Numbered from the stretch's first letter, positions 15,867 to 25,377 are shown. The stretch is DNA of 64,000 nucleotides from Streptomyces sp. HB132 (GCF_016909575.1 NZ_JAFBGA010000007.1:186001-250000), one strand, 5' to 3'. Translations and numbers: made by a program. The notes: generated from the letters alone by a model not told the origin.

Positions 15867-16811
15867 CTACTGCCTCCCGGGGGCGGACGCACCGGCCCGG
15901 GTGGCGTCGGTTCCCCAGCTCGCGAGCAGCCGGAGTGCCTCGGCGGACGGGCTGCCCGGCTCCGCGTGATAGGCGACCATCGACTGTTCCGCGTCGTCGG
16001 GCAGGGCGAACGTCTCGAAGGAGAGCGCCAGCTCACCCACCAGCGGGTGGTGCAGCCGCTTGACGCCGTGGCTCTTCTCCTTGACGTCGTGCCTGGCCCA
16101 CAACCGCCGGAACTCCTCGCTCTTCACGGACAGTTCGCCGACGAGCGCGGAGAGACGAAGGTCGTCGGGGTGGCAACCCGCGTCCATCCGCAGGTAGCTG
16201 ACGATGTCCGAGGCCTTCTGGTCCCACTCCACGAACAGCTCGCGGTACTCCGGGTTCAGGAACACCAGGCGAGCCCAGTTCCGCTCCTGCGCAGGCAGCT
16301 GCGACCAGTCGCCGAACACCGCCGCGGCCATCCGGTTCCAGGCCAGGATCTCCGAACGCCGGCCGACGACGTACGCGGGAATGCCGTCCATGGTGTCGAG
16401 CAGCTGACAGAGGGTCCCACGCACCCGCTGCTGGCGCGCCGCCCCTCTCTTGCGGTGCTGCCTGGGCTTGGCGAGGTGTGTGAGATGCGCCTGCTCGGCA
16501 TCCGTCAGCCTGAGCGCGGAGGCGATCGCGCCCAGCACCTCACCGGAGACGTTCTGCCCGTTGCCCTGCTCGAGACGTGTGTAGTACGCCACGGACACCC
16601 CGGCCAGCTGGGCCAGCTCCTCGCGGCGCAGCCCCGGGACCCGACGGTGCCGCCCGAGGTCGGGCAGACCCACGTCCTCCGGCTTCAGCCGGGCACGCCT
16701 GCTGCGCAGGAACTCGCTGAGCTCCGCGCGGCGGTCCAGGGTGTGCCCCGCATCGCCACCGTGAGCACGGTCACGCACATCACGCCGCTGGGGTTCAGGC
16801 TGCTCCTCCAT
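15867..16811 (-). CDS. XRE-family regulator with MmyB-like ligand domain
   Basis: Transcriptional regulator of 314 residues. The N-terminal helix-turn-helix is clear at about residues 60-110: VPGLRREELAQLAGVSVAYY then TRLEQGNGQNVS. The rest is the MmyB-like ligand-binding domain, with AYVVGRRSEILAWNRMAAAV and ERNWARLVFLNPEYRELF. In streptomycetes these regulators usually stand divergent from one short- or medium-chain dehydrogenase gene, as here with the alcohol dehydrogenase 171 bp away. Starts further upstream are possible; 16811 gives the usual family length. Confidence 0.88.
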   Translation of the reverse strand: MEEQPEPQRRDVRDRAHGGDAGHTLDRRAELSEFLRSRRARLKPEDVGLPDLGRHRRVPGLRREELAQLAGVSVAYYTRLEQGNGQNVSGEVLGAIASALRLTDAEQAHLTHLAKPRQHRKRGAARQQRVRGTLCQLLDTMDGIPAYVVGRRSEILAWNRMAAAVFGDWSQLPAQERNWARLVFLNPEYRELFVEWDQKASDIVSYLRMDAGCHPDDLRLSALVGELSVKSEEFRRLWARHDVKEKSHGVKRLHHPLVGELALSFETFALPDDAEQSMVAYHAEPGSPSAEALRLLASWGTDATRAGASAPGRQ

Positions 16812-16982
16812 GAGTCCAGTATCCACGGTCGTACGCACACCATCCTGACCCCACCAGTAGTAGGACCGGTGGACGTAGGCACAACCGTGGCCTGGGTGAA
16901 TCCCGTGAGGTGGGGCAGGCTGGACGGCATGCCCGGACCGAAAGCTGCCGGGCGCAGGACCACTCCTTAGGAGAATTCCGGC

Positions 16983-18023
16983 ATGACCTCTGTCGCTGCG
17001 TACGCCGCCCCTTCCGCCAAGGCTCCGCTGGAGCGCACCACCATCGAGCGCCGCGCGGTCGGCGAGTCCGACGTCCTGATCGACATCAAGTTCGCCGGCA
17101 TCTGCCACTCGGACATCCACCAGGCCCGCGACGGCTGGGGCGAGGGCATCTTCCCGATGGTGCCCGGCCACGAGATCGCCGGCATCGTCACGGAAACGGG
17201 CCCCGGCGTCACCAAATTCGCCGTGGGCGACCGCGTCGGCGTCGGCTGCATGGTCGACTCCTGCCGCGAGTGCGACAACTGCAAGGCCGGCCTCGAGCAG
17301 TACTGCGTCAAGGGCAACACCGGCACGTACAACGCTCTGGACAAGAACGGCGACCCCACCTACGGCGGCTACTCCACGCACATCGTCGTCGACGAGAACT
17401 ACACCGTCCGTATCCCCGACGGTCTGTCCCTGGACGAGGCCGCGCCGCTGCTGTGCGCGGGGATCACCACCTACTCCCCGCTGAAGCACTGGAACGCCGG
17501 CCCCGGCAAGAAGGTCGCCGTCGTCGGTATGGGCGGCCTCGGGCACGTGGGCGTGAAGATCGCGCACGCGCTCGGTGCGGAGGTGACCGTTCTCTCGCAG
17601 TCCCTGCGGAAGCGGGACGACGGACTGAAGCTCGGCGCCGACCACTACTACGCGACGAGCGACCCGAAGACCTTCGAGGACCTGAGCGGCACGTTCGACA
17701 TCGTCCTGTCCACGGTGTCCGCGCCGCTGGACTTCGGTGCCTACCTCTCCCTGCTCAAGACCGACGGTGCGCTGGTGAACGTCGGAGCCCCGGAGGAGCC
17801 CATCTCGGTCAACCTCTTCTCCCTGATCGGCGGCCGCAAGTCCCTCTCGGGCTCCGGTATCGGCGGCATCCAGGAGACGCAGGAGATGCTGGACTTCTGT
17901 GCCGAGCACGGATTCGGTGCTGAGATCGAACTCATCGGCGCCTCCGAGATCAACGAGGCGTACGAGCGGGTGCTGAACAGCGATGTCCGGTACCGGTTCG
18001 TGATCGACACCGCGACGATCTGA
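16983..18023 (+). CDS. Zinc-dependent NAD(P) alcohol dehydrogenase (CAD/YahK type)
   Basis: Medium-chain dehydrogenase of 346 residues, probably an NADPH-dependent aldehyde reductase/alcohol dehydrogenase of the cinnamyl alcohol dehydrogenase group. Catalytic zinc ligands are in FAGICHSDIHQ and VPGHEIAG. The structural zinc site is CRECDNCKAGLEQYC, and the cofactor motif is GMGGLGHVG with SQS rather than Asp at the end of the second strand, favouring NADPH. AGGAG is well placed before the ATG. Divergent from an MmyB-type regulator that probably controls it. Natural substrate unknown. Confidence 0.92.
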   Translation: MTSVAAYAAPSAKAPLERTTIERRAVGESDVLIDIKFAGICHSDIHQARDGWGEGIFPMVPGHEIAGIVTETGPGVTKFAVGDRVGVGCMVDSCRECDNCKAGLEQYCVKGNTGTYNALDKNGDPTYGGYSTHIVVDENYTVRIPDGLSLDEAAPLLCAGITTYSPLKHWNAGPGKKVAVVGMGGLGHVGVKIAHALGAEVTVLSQSLRKRDDGLKLGADHYYATSDPKTFEDLSGTFDIVLSTVSAPLDFGAYLSLLKTDGALVNVGAPEEPISVNLFSLIGGRKSLSGSGIGGIQETQEMLDFCAEHGFGAEIELIGASEINEAYERVLNSDVRYRFVIDTATI

Positions 18024-18074
18024 GGCCCGTCGGCCACCGGCCCCCGCGAGGGGTCCGGCGTCGGGCCGTAACAC

Positions 18075-18119
18075 CGGGTCGTCCGGCCCGAGGCAGGACT
18101 CCTCGGGCCGGACGACCCG
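18075..18119. terminator. 19-bp bidirectional terminator
   Basis: Perfect inverted repeat with 19-bp arms (left arm beginning CGGGTCGTCCGGCCCGAGG) and a 7-nt loop between the convergent dehydrogenase and glycosyltransferase genes. Confidence 0.8.
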
Positions 18120-18188
18120 CCGCGTTCGTCCCGACCCCGCCCCGTCATCCGTGGAACCACCAGGGCCCGCGCGCCCCCGCGCAGCTCG

Positions 18189-19634
18189 TCACGAACGCCG
18201 CTCGTACACCGCCACCCGCCGCCCGCGGACCTGCCGGTCCGTCACCACGACGAAGTGGCTCCGCAGGACGGACATCTTTGCCCTGTCCCGTTCGGCCGAC
18301 ACCGGACGAGCCACCGACGCCGCGTCCGTGACCAGCAACACCCGCTGCTGGGCCAGGAGATCGGTCCTTATCCGGTCCGGGCGGCCCTCCAGGCCCTTCA
18401 ACGTCCCCGATGTCGAGGGGCTCTTCACCAGAGCGACGTCCCGCAGGCCGACGAAGGCGTGGGGCGAGACGAGCGCCGTGTCGCGCCGCGCCGCCGGTAT
18501 GAAGATCACCGCGTCCCCGGCCTGCTTCAGGTCCCGTACGTCCTCCGCCACGGCCAGCACGTCATCGACCCGGCTCGCCGGCGAGCGCTTGGCCATCAAC
18601 TGCGGCAGGAGCGCGAGCACCGCCACGACCGCCACTCCGGGAAGAAACCACGACGAAACCCGCGGGAACCCTGTGCCTAAGGCGCGTTGTGCCGCATCCA
18701 GTGCCGCGCCGATCAGCAGGGCCAGACCCAGCATGCTGAACAGCACGTAGCGGTCCAGGAACAGAGGCTGAACCATCGAGAGGCCGATCAAGCCGATCTG
18801 CGGCACCGCCAGCAAGGGCAGGCCCACAGCCGCGACGGACAGCTGGCCCTGTCGCGTCCGGTCCGCGAGGGCCCCGATCCCGCCGATCGTCAGGAGAACG
18901 GCGGGGCCGATCAGCATGTGCCACGTCAACGGTGGTATCCAGGACACCTGATCCGACTGTCTCCGACTGAACAGGATCAACGGTGACGCGGCCGCGACAG
19001 CGACCGCCGAGGCAGCCGCCCAGCGCATCCACACCTCGCGTCCGGCCCGGGCGCGGACGAGGGTCAACAGGTGTGCCGGAAGCACCAGCAGGGACAGCCA
19101 GTTCAGCAGCGCGCACACCAGCACCGTGCCCGCGTACGCTGCCCACCGATTCGGGCGGCCACCTCCGTCGAGCACGGTCACCAGCAACAGGGTCGAGATG
19201 CCGGCACCCATGACGACCAGCGCGTACGGGCGGCCTTCCTGGAGGTAGAACTGCACGGCCGGAATCAGCCCGAAGGCAAGTCCCGCCGTCAGGCCCACTC
19301 CTGAACCGGCCAGCCGGCGGCCGATGACCGCCACACACGCCGCAGCTACCGACATGGCCAGCACGGAGGGCAGGCGCAGGGTCGTCGTGCTGGGCCCGAA
19401 GCACTCGAACAGGCCGTGCATCAGCAGGTAGTAGAGCCCGTGCACCGAGTCGACCTGTCCCAGCATCTGCCATATCTCAGCACTCGACCGCTGTGCCACC
19501 TGCCAGGTCGCGGCCTCATCCCGCCACAGCGTGTGGTGTCGCGACAACCCCCACAGGCCGAGGACGAAGGTCCACAGCAGCGGGAGGACCCAGACGGACG
19601 AACGGTGCCGGTACACGGCTATATGGGAAATCAT
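18189..19634 (-). CDS. GT39/ArnT-like membrane glycosyltransferase
   Basis: Polytopic membrane protein of 481 residues resembling the dolichyl-phosphate-mannose/ArnT glycosyltransferase superfamily, which use lipid-linked sugars on the outer face of the membrane. After the first membrane span the loop contains LWRDEAATWQVAQRS, with the acidic pair typical of the catalytic loop, and VDSVHGLYYLLMHGLF. YLQEGRPYALVVMGAG is a second conserved stretch. About eleven hydrophobic spans follow, then a soluble tail of about 120 residues. Donor and acceptor are unknown. The gene stands alone with a terminator shared with its convergent neighbour. Confidence 0.78.
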   Translation of the reverse strand: MISHIAVYRHRSSVWVLPLLWTFVLGLWGLSRHHTLWRDEAATWQVAQRSSAEIWQMLGQVDSVHGLYYLLMHGLFECFGPSTTTLRLPSVLAMSVAAACVAVIGRRLAGSGVGLTAGLAFGLIPAVQFYLQEGRPYALVVMGAGISTLLLVTVLDGGGRPNRWAAYAGTVLVCALLNWLSLLVLPAHLLTLVRARAGREVWMRWAAASAVAVAAASPLILFSRRQSDQVSWIPPLTWHMLIGPAVLLTIGGIGALADRTRQGQLSVAAVGLPLLAVPQIGLIGLSMVQPLFLDRYVLFSMLGLALLIGAALDAAQRALGTGFPRVSSWFLPGVAVVAVLALLPQLMAKRSPASRVDDVLAVAEDVRDLKQAGDAVIFIPAARRDTALVSPHAFVGLRDVALVKSPSTSGTLKGLEGRPDRIRTDLLAQQRVLLVTDAASVARPVSAERDRAKMSVLRSHFVVVTDRQVRGRRVAVYERRS

Positions 19635-20173
19635 GGAGACTTTCAGTCGTGCCGGGCGGCAAGGGGGTCCCGGAAGTCGACCTCGGTCTCACGCCGTCCG
19701 CCCCCGGTGAACAGTCGTGTGTGAGGAAACTATCCCGGGACACAGCTCATCCGCCACGCAGGCATCCACCGCATCGACGGGCCATACGCGGGCCGAGCCG
19801 GCGACGCGCCCACACACGGCGATCAGCGGCGTCCGCGGGCAAGGCCGAGCAGCGGGTGTCCGGGCGCACCGGCGACGCCTTCCGGATGCCGCAACCGTTG
19901 TCGCCCGGTGAGCCTGCCGGGGCTGCGGCCCCGGTTCGGGGGCGGATCGCCTCCATGCACCTTCCCGCCATCCGCCCGTGGTGGGTTTCGGCCGCACCCC
20001 GGCCCGGACCCGCACGGCCCCGCAAGGGCGAAGTCCGCACTTTGAACTCGCAGATGACAAAGTGTGGACTTTCTCAGCAGAAGTCCCCTAGCGTGGCGGC
20101 GCCACCGTAGGCGTATTGCTGTTTCGCGGATCAGTACAGCCCGACCGGAGTGCGACCCCCTTCTGGAGGACCG
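19635..20173. other. 539-bp intergenic region, no convincing gene
   Basis: Divergent promoter region between the glycosyltransferase and the PA14/DUF1080 protein. Reading frames here have neither ribosome sites nor normal codon bias. The one clear element is the inverted repeat at 20031-20071, annotated separately. Confidence 0.6.
20031..20071. promoter_or_regulatory. Inverted repeat before the PA14/DUF1080 gene
   Basis: AAGTCCGCACTTTG and CAAAGTGTGGACTT are 14-bp arms with one mismatch, separated by 13 nt. A further AAGTCC copy follows at 20081. They end about 100 bp before the gene and could be operator half-sites; no cognate regulator is next to them. Confidence 0.45.
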
Positions 20174-22828
20174 ATGCATCCACGGCTGCTCTTGCGTGCC
20201 CGAAGACGACTCACCGCCCTGCTCGTCGGAGGCTTTCTCGCGGGAGGTGTCTGGGCCGGCCCTCCGGCCGCCGCCGCGCCCGACGACATCCCGCCCCAGG
20301 AACCGGGCGTCACGCTGCGCGTCTTCGACACCCAGGTGCCACTCAGCTCCCTGTGTACGCTCAAGCCCGGCCAGACACCCAACCACGACAAGCTGATGTC
20401 CACCGTGGACTGGTCCACGGTCGACGACTTCGGTGGTTTCGCCGACAACTTCGTGGCCGAGGCCTCCGGCTATCTGGTCGTCCCCGCCGACGGGACGTAC
20501 ACCTTCCGCCTCACCAGCGACGACGGCTCACGGCTCACCATCGATGACCGGGAGGTCATCGACCACGACGGTCTGCACGGCGCCGAGCCCAAGGACGGTT
20601 CTGTCCAACTCGACGCCGGGTCACATCCGTTCAAGGTCGATTACTTCGAGCGGGGCGGCGAGCAGCAACTGACGCTCGCGTGGAGGCCGCCGGGTGCGAC
20701 GGAGTTCGGAGTCGTGCCCCGCGAAGCCCTGAGCACCGACGCAGGGGTCGTCCGGGTCACCGCACCTGGCCGGAAGGAGTGCGAATCCGGCACGGACAGC
20801 CCCGGTGACGGTCTGCCGCTCGCCGGTGTGCGCCCCGACCTGGACCTCACCGATCTGCGCCCGGACGGCTTCGAACCGCAGGTCACCGGCATGGACTGGC
20901 TGCCTGACGGACGTCTGGCACTTTCCACGTGGGGCGGCTCCGAGAGTCGTACCGGCGAGGTGTACCTCCTCGACCACGTCAAGGGTGCCACCAGCCGCGA
21001 CAAGGTGACGGTGAAGAAGGTCGCCGAGGGGCTTCGGGAGCCGATGGGCGTCAAGTACGTCGACGGATCGCTGTACGTGTCGCAGAAGCACGAGCTGACA
21101 CAGCTCATCGACAATGACCAGGACTTCGTCACCGACGAGTACCGCACGGTCGCCACCTGGCCGGTGCTCTGGCTGCCCCAGAACGAGATCGCCAACTCAC
21201 CCAGTACACCACTGCACCTGAAGGAGGGCCGGTTCGCCGGCCAGATGCTGATCGGCGACGTCACCTACGGAGGTCTCCAGCGTGCCTACCTGGAAAAGGT
21301 GAAGGGGCAGTACCAGGGGGCGGTCTTCCGCTACACGCAGGGACTCGAAGCGGGCGTCAACCGCATCACCATGGGGCCCGACGGCGCGGTGTACGCGGGT
21401 GGTCTCGGCGCCGACGGCAACTGGGGCCAGGAAGGGAAGCTGAAGTTCGGTCTGCAGAAGCTCACCCCGAACGGCGGCAACACCTTCGACATCAAGGAGA
21501 TGCGTGCGGTTCCCGGCGGTTTCGACCTGGAGTACACCCAGCCGCTGTCGGAGGAGACCGCCGCGGAACTGACGTCCCGCTACCGGGCAGAGCAGTGGCG
21601 CTACACCCCGACGTCCGACTACGGGGGGCCGAAGGTCGCCGAGGAGCGGCTGGCCGTGCGCTCGGCGACCCTCGCCGACGACCGCAGCACCGTGCGGCTG
21701 CGACTCGACGGGCTCAAGCCCGGCCGGGTCGTACACCTCCGTTCGCCGCGACCCTTCGCCTCCGCGTCGGGCGAGGCGCTGTGGAGCACGGAGGCCTGGT
21801 ACACGCTGAACGCCCTGCCGGGCAAGCAGCCGGCGGCGGCCACGCTGTACGAGGCGGAGGAGGCCCGGCTCACCGGAACGGCCGGCTTCGACACCGATCA
21901 CACCGGGTACTCGGGCAGCGGCTTCGTCGACCGCTACGGCACGGAGGGCAAGGCCGCCACGACCTTCGACGTGACGGTCCCCAAGGCGGGCGACTACGAC
22001 GTGAACCTGCGCTACTCCAACGGACCCGACCCCTTCCGGGGTACGAAGTCCCTCTCCCTCCACGTCAACGGGAAGAAGCTGAGACAGACGAAGCTCGCCT
22101 CGACCGGCAACTGGGACACCTGGTCGACGCGGACCGAGCGGATCCGCCTGCACGCGGGACCCAACACCCTCTCGTACCGCTTCGATCCCGGCGACACCGG
22201 CCATGTCAACCTCGACCTCGTCACCGTGCTGCCGCACGGTGCCCCGGTACCCCTCTTCGACGGCACCGCCGCCTCCCAGGAGCAGTGGCAGCACACGGAC
22301 GGCCGGCGCGTCGAATGGCCGCTGTCCGCCGAGCGCTCGATGGAGGTGTGCTGTGGTGACATCCGCACCAAGGACGCCTACCAGGACTTCCGACTGCACG
22401 CGGAGTTCCGGGTGCCGCTGCTGCCGGACGAGGTGACCGGCCAGGACCGCGGCAACAGCGGGATCTATCTACAGGACCGCTACGAACTCCAGATCCTCGA
22501 CTCGTACGGGGACACCACCCCCGACACCGACGAGGCGGGGGCCATATACCAGAAGAAGGCGCCGGACATCAACGCTGCCACGGCTCCGGAGACGTGGCAG
22601 ACGTACGACATCACGTTCCGCGCGGCGCGCTTCGACGACAGCGGCGGCAAGACCGCCGACGCACGCGTCACAGTGGTGTGGAACGGACGGACGGTCCACG
22701 ACGACATCGCGATCGACGGACCCACCGGCGCCGGTCTGCCGGAGGGCCCGTCGGCCGGAGCGATCCGTCTCCAGGACCACGGCAACAAGGTGCGGTTCCG
22801 CAACATCCGGATCGAACCGCTGAGCTGA
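20174..22828 (+). CDS. Secreted PA14 / beta-propeller / CBM6 / DUF1080 protein
   Basis: Secreted multidomain carbohydrate-active protein of 884 residues. In order: Sec signal (to about 35); PA14 sugar-binding domain (about 45-190, with ADGTYTFRLTSDDGSRL); a six-bladed propeller like soluble sugar dehydrogenases (about 215-490, with MDWLPDGRLALSTWGG and ITMGPDGAVYAGG); a beta-sandwich (about 490-550); a CBM6-like domain (about 555-690, with YEAEEARLTGTAG and GYSGSGFVD); and a C-terminal DUF1080 domain (about 690-884, with DRGNSGIYLQDRYELQILDS). DUF1080 relatives act on 3-keto-glycosides. The enzyme probably binds and modifies a plant or microbial glycan; exact chemistry unknown. The ATG follows GGAGGA closely. 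Confidence 0.82.
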   Translation: MHPRLLLRARRRLTALLVGGFLAGGVWAGPPAAAAPDDIPPQEPGVTLRVFDTQVPLSSLCTLKPGQTPNHDKLMSTVDWSTVDDFGGFADNFVAEASGYLVVPADGTYTFRLTSDDGSRLTIDDREVIDHDGLHGAEPKDGSVQLDAGSHPFKVDYFERGGEQQLTLAWRPPGATEFGVVPREALSTDAGVVRVTAPGRKECESGTDSPGDGLPLAGVRPDLDLTDLRPDGFEPQVTGMDWLPDGRLALSTWGGSESRTGEVYLLDHVKGATSRDKVTVKKVAEGLREPMGVKYVDGSLYVSQKHELTQLIDNDQDFVTDEYRTVATWPVLWLPQNEIANSPSTPLHLKEGRFAGQMLIGDVTYGGLQRAYLEKVKGQYQGAVFRYTQGLEAGVNRITMGPDGAVYAGGLGADGNWGQEGKLKFGLQKLTPNGGNTFDIKEMRAVPGGFDLEYTQPLSEETAAELTSRYRAEQWRYTPTSDYGGPKVAEERLAVRSATLADDRSTVRLRLDGLKPGRVVHLRSPRPFASASGEALWSTEAWYTLNALPGKQPAAATLYEAEEARLTGTAGFDTDHTGYSGSGFVDRYGTEGKAATTFDVTVPKAGDYDVNLRYSNGPDPFRGTKSLSLHVNGKKLRQTKLASTGNWDTWSTRTERIRLHAGPNTLSYRFDPGDTGHVNLDLVTVLPHGAPVPLFDGTAASQEQWQHTDGRRVEWPLSAERSMEVCCGDIRTKDAYQDFRLHAEFRVPLLPDEVTGQDRGNSGIYLQDRYELQILDSYGDTTPDTDEAGAIYQKKAPDINAATAPETWQTYDITFRAARFDDSGGKTADARVTVVWNGRTVHDDIAIDGPTGAGLPEGPSAGAIRLQDHGNKVRFRNIRIEPLS

Positions 22829-22953
22829 GCCGGCCTCCGGCTCCGCTCCGACGCGGGGCGCCTGCGAACCGCGGGTGCCCCGCGTCGCTCTGCCGGTGCC
22901 CGCCGACGGCGGGTGCGACCGGGCGAACGCCCGACGCCACCCCGGGGCCCGGG

Positions 22954-23739
22954 TCAAGCGGGCGGGGCGTCCGACGCACTCCAGGCGGTCGCGATTCCTT
23001 CCAGCCATGCCGGAGGCAGTTCCGCGAGCTCCCATTCCGCCCGGAGCGCTGACGGTGCGCCGGTGAGGCGTTCGAGTACGGCGATGCTCGTCGGGGAGTG
23101 CAGGAGGGAGTAGCGGCCGTGGACCGCGATGCTGCTGCGTGGCCCGTACCGTGCGTACACCTGGGTCAGCCGCTGTCCATGGGACTCGGTGAACCGCTCC
23201 AACTGCCCGGCGTAGCCGACCCGTCCCACGACTCTCATCGTGCCGAGTACGGCGGTGAGGACCTCGTCCGACACCTCGGGGTCGAGGTCCGAGGTGTCCG
23301 TGAACGTGAGATAGAGCGGCGTCACGGCGACCTTGGCACGCTCCACGTCCACCCTCCCGACGGGATGATGGCCCCCCGCGCCGACGTCCACCGGACCCGA
23401 CATCGCGGGGCCGATGGCGCGCTCAAGGGCTTGCCCGGCGACGCGGACGAGCTCGTCGCCCACCGCTCGGGCACCGTCGTGCCAGCCGACGGCGTACGGA
23501 TCCCCGCTGCCGGCCGGGCCCCCCGCCGCCTTCCCGACCTCGCTGTGCGCGTCCGTGATCGCGCCGGCCTCCACGAGGGCGATCAGTTCGTCGGCCTCTC
23601 CCCGGAAGACTCCCGCACGGCCCAAGAGCTCGAAGAGGGTCTCCTTCGCGTTCAGCACGCTGGCGGGGTCCAGCGGGTTCCGGCCCGTTTCGGCGGTGTC
23701 GATGGTGTCCCCCTCGTCGGCCTCGGTCTGGTGTCTCAC
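22954..23739 (-). CDS. Hypothetical protein
   Basis: Not recognised. From the GTG start the product has 261 residues and no signal peptide or membrane segment. The N-terminal part is acidic and polar. The middle contains SGDPYAVGWHDGARAVGDEL and a likely beta-rich region, VAVTPLYLTFTDTSDLDPEV. The C-terminal part reads YARYGPRSSIAVHGRYSLL and PPAWLEGIATAWSASD. Codon use is normal for the window (G or C in nearly all third positions), so I take it as real. AGGG lies near the start. It stands alone between two secreted-enzyme genes. Longer starts exist in frame but run into the GH16 promoter region. Confidence 0.55.
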   Translation of the reverse strand: MRHQTEADEGDTIDTAETGRNPLDPASVLNAKETLFELLGRAGVFRGEADELIALVEAGAITDAHSEVGKAAGGPAGSGDPYAVGWHDGARAVGDELVRVAGQALERAIGPAMSGPVDVGAGGHHPVGRVDVERAKVAVTPLYLTFTDTSDLDPEVSDEVLTAVLGTMRVVGRVGYAGQLERFTESHGQRLTQVYARYGPRSSIAVHGRYSLLHSPTSIAVLERLTGAPSALRAEWELAELPPAWLEGIATAWSASDAPPA

Positions 23740-23917
23740 CCTAGTTCGAGCAGGCGGTGTGCGGGCGGCTGCCGTCGAGGCGTCGCAGTCCTGATCGCCT
23801 GGCTCGCCCTGAACATGCCTGCGACACCCGCTGCGGCCGACGCCGCCGAGGGGCGACGGCGGGTGCGGAAGTGGTTTGAGGACGCTGCTCGTGGCACCAA
23901 GAAATGTACGCACCTCC

Positions 23918-23927
23918 GGTCTATACC
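23918..23927. promoter_or_regulatory. DasR-like operator before the GH16 gene
   Basis: GGTCTATACC, in the context CCGGTCTATACCAAAC, is close to the DasR-responsive element core GGTCTAGACC known from aminosugar and chitinase genes of streptomycetes. It ends 6 bp before the -35 hexamer of the promoter described next. Confidence 0.45.
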
Positions 23928-23933
23928 AAACCC

Positions 23934-23962
23934 TTGACAGGCTCGGCGTTCATTCCTTAAAT
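23934..23962 (+). promoter_or_regulatory. Sigma-70-type promoter of the GH16 gene
   Basis: TTGACA, a 17-nt spacer and TTAAAT match vegetative promoter spacing exactly. The start of the GH16 gene is about 147 bp downstream. The intervening leader holds a partial inverted repeat, GGAGTGAAG with CTTCGCTCC (8 of 9 matches). Nothing else is seen between 23740 and 24108. Confidence 0.6.
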
Positions 23963-24108
23963 CACGGAGTGAAGTAAGTGCTTCCGTTCCTTCGCTCCCT
24001 GTCGGCTCGATGCGGGTGCGCGGGGGAGTGTTCGATGTGGTGCCTGCCCGATTCGCCTGGATCTGACATGTGCACGTCAGTCCACCACGCTCCCTGAAGG
24101 GAGAAGGC

Positions 24109-25377
24109 ATGAGTTCTCCGCGCTTGCCTCGGCGCCTGGTTCTGTCCCTCGTCATGGTCCTCGGCCTCGCCTCACTGTCCACCGGCCTGGCGCAGAGCGC
24201 GCCCGCACCGGCCGCGGACACCACCGTCGCGGCCGCACCGGCCGCCGTCACCTTCTCGGACGAATTCAACGGGCCCGCCGGCTCCGCCGTCGACGGCGGG
24301 AAGTGGCAGACCGAGACCGGCGACAACGTCAACAACCACGAACGGCAGTACTACACGGCGGGCAGGAACAACGCCGCACTCGACGGCCAGGGCAACCTCG
24401 TCATCACCGCGCGCAAGGAGAACCCCGGCAACTACCAGTGCTGGTACGGGCGGTGCGAATACACCTCGGCCCGGCTGAACACGTCCGGCAAGTTCACCAC
24501 CACGTACGGCCGGGTCGAGGCGAGGATGAAGATCCCCCGCGGTCAGGGCATCTGGCCCGCCTTCTGGATGCTGGGCAACGACATCGGTCAGGTCGGCTGG
24601 CCCGCCTCCGGCGAGATCGACATCATGGAGAACGTCGGATTCGAACCCTCCACCGTGCACGGCACCCTGCACGGTCCCGGCTACTCGGGCAGCGGAGGCA
24701 TAGGCGCGGGCTACACCTTGCCCGGCGGGCAGGCGTTCGCCGACGCGTTCCACACCTTCGCCGTCGACTGGAGTCCGAACGCCGTCACCTGGTCCGTCGA
24801 CGGCACGGTCTACCAGCGTCGGACCCCGTCCGACCTCGGCGGCAAGCAGTGGGTCTTCGACAAGCCGTTCTTCATCATCCTCAACCTGGCGGTCGGCGGC
24901 TACTGGCCGGGCGACCCCGACGGAAGCACGGTCCTCCCGCAGCAACTCCTCGTCGACTACGTCCGCGTCAGCTCCGACAGCGGCCAGCCGGGTGGCGGCG
25001 GTCCCATCACCGGTCTGGCGGGCAAGTGCGTGGATGTCGCGGGCGGTGCGGTGGCGAACGGTACGGCGGTGCAGTTGTACGACTGCAACGGAACGGCGGC
25101 GCAGCGGTGGACCGTGGGAGGCGACGGCACGATCCGGGCACTGGGCAAGTGTCTGGACGTGGCGTCGGGTGGCACTGCGGACGGTACGGCGGTGCAGCTG
25201 TGGGACTGCAACGGTTCGGCGGCCCAGCAGTGGGCGACGCCGGCCGCCAGGGACATCGTCAACCCGCAGGCGAACAAGTGTCTGGACGTCAGTGGAGGGA
25301 GCAGCGCCAACAGCTCCCGACTGCAGATCTGGACCTGCACCGGCGCCGCCAACCAGAAGTGGACGGTGACGCGATGA
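24109..25377 (+). CDS. Secreted GH16 endo-1,3-beta-glucanase with ricin-type domain
   Basis: Secreted glycoside hydrolase of 422 residues. Sec signal (about 1-30), GH16 catalytic domain (about 45-295), a short Gly-rich linker (GQPGGGGP), and a C-terminal ricin-type beta-trefoil (CBM13, about 300-422) with three repeats of the type GKCVDVAGG / GTAVQLYDC / AAQRWTV. The catalytic signature is GEIDIMENVG, with nucleophile Glu169, Asp171 and acid/base Glu174. That form (EIDIME) is typical of laminarinases acting on beta-1,3-glucan. AAGGGAGAAGG precedes the ATG. A DasR-like site and a consensus promoter lie upstream, suggesting control by aminosugar or glucan supply. Confidence 0.93.
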   Translation: MSSPRLPRRLVLSLVMVLGLASLSTGLAQSAPAPAADTTVAAAPAAVTFSDEFNGPAGSAVDGGKWQTETGDNVNNHERQYYTAGRNNAALDGQGNLVITARKENPGNYQCWYGRCEYTSARLNTSGKFTTTYGRVEARMKIPRGQGIWPAFWMLGNDIGQVGWPASGEIDIMENVGFEPSTVHGTLHGPGYSGSGGIGAGYTLPGGQAFADAFHTFAVDWSPNAVTWSVDGTVYQRRTPSDLGGKQWVFDKPFFIILNLAVGGYWPGDPDGSTVLPQQLLVDYVRVSSDSGQPGGGGPITGLAGKCVDVAGGAVANGTAVQLYDCNGTAAQRWTVGGDGTIRALGKCLDVASGGTADGTAVQLWDCNGSAAQQWATPAARDIVNPQANKCLDVSGGSSANSSRLQIWTCTGAANQKWTVTR

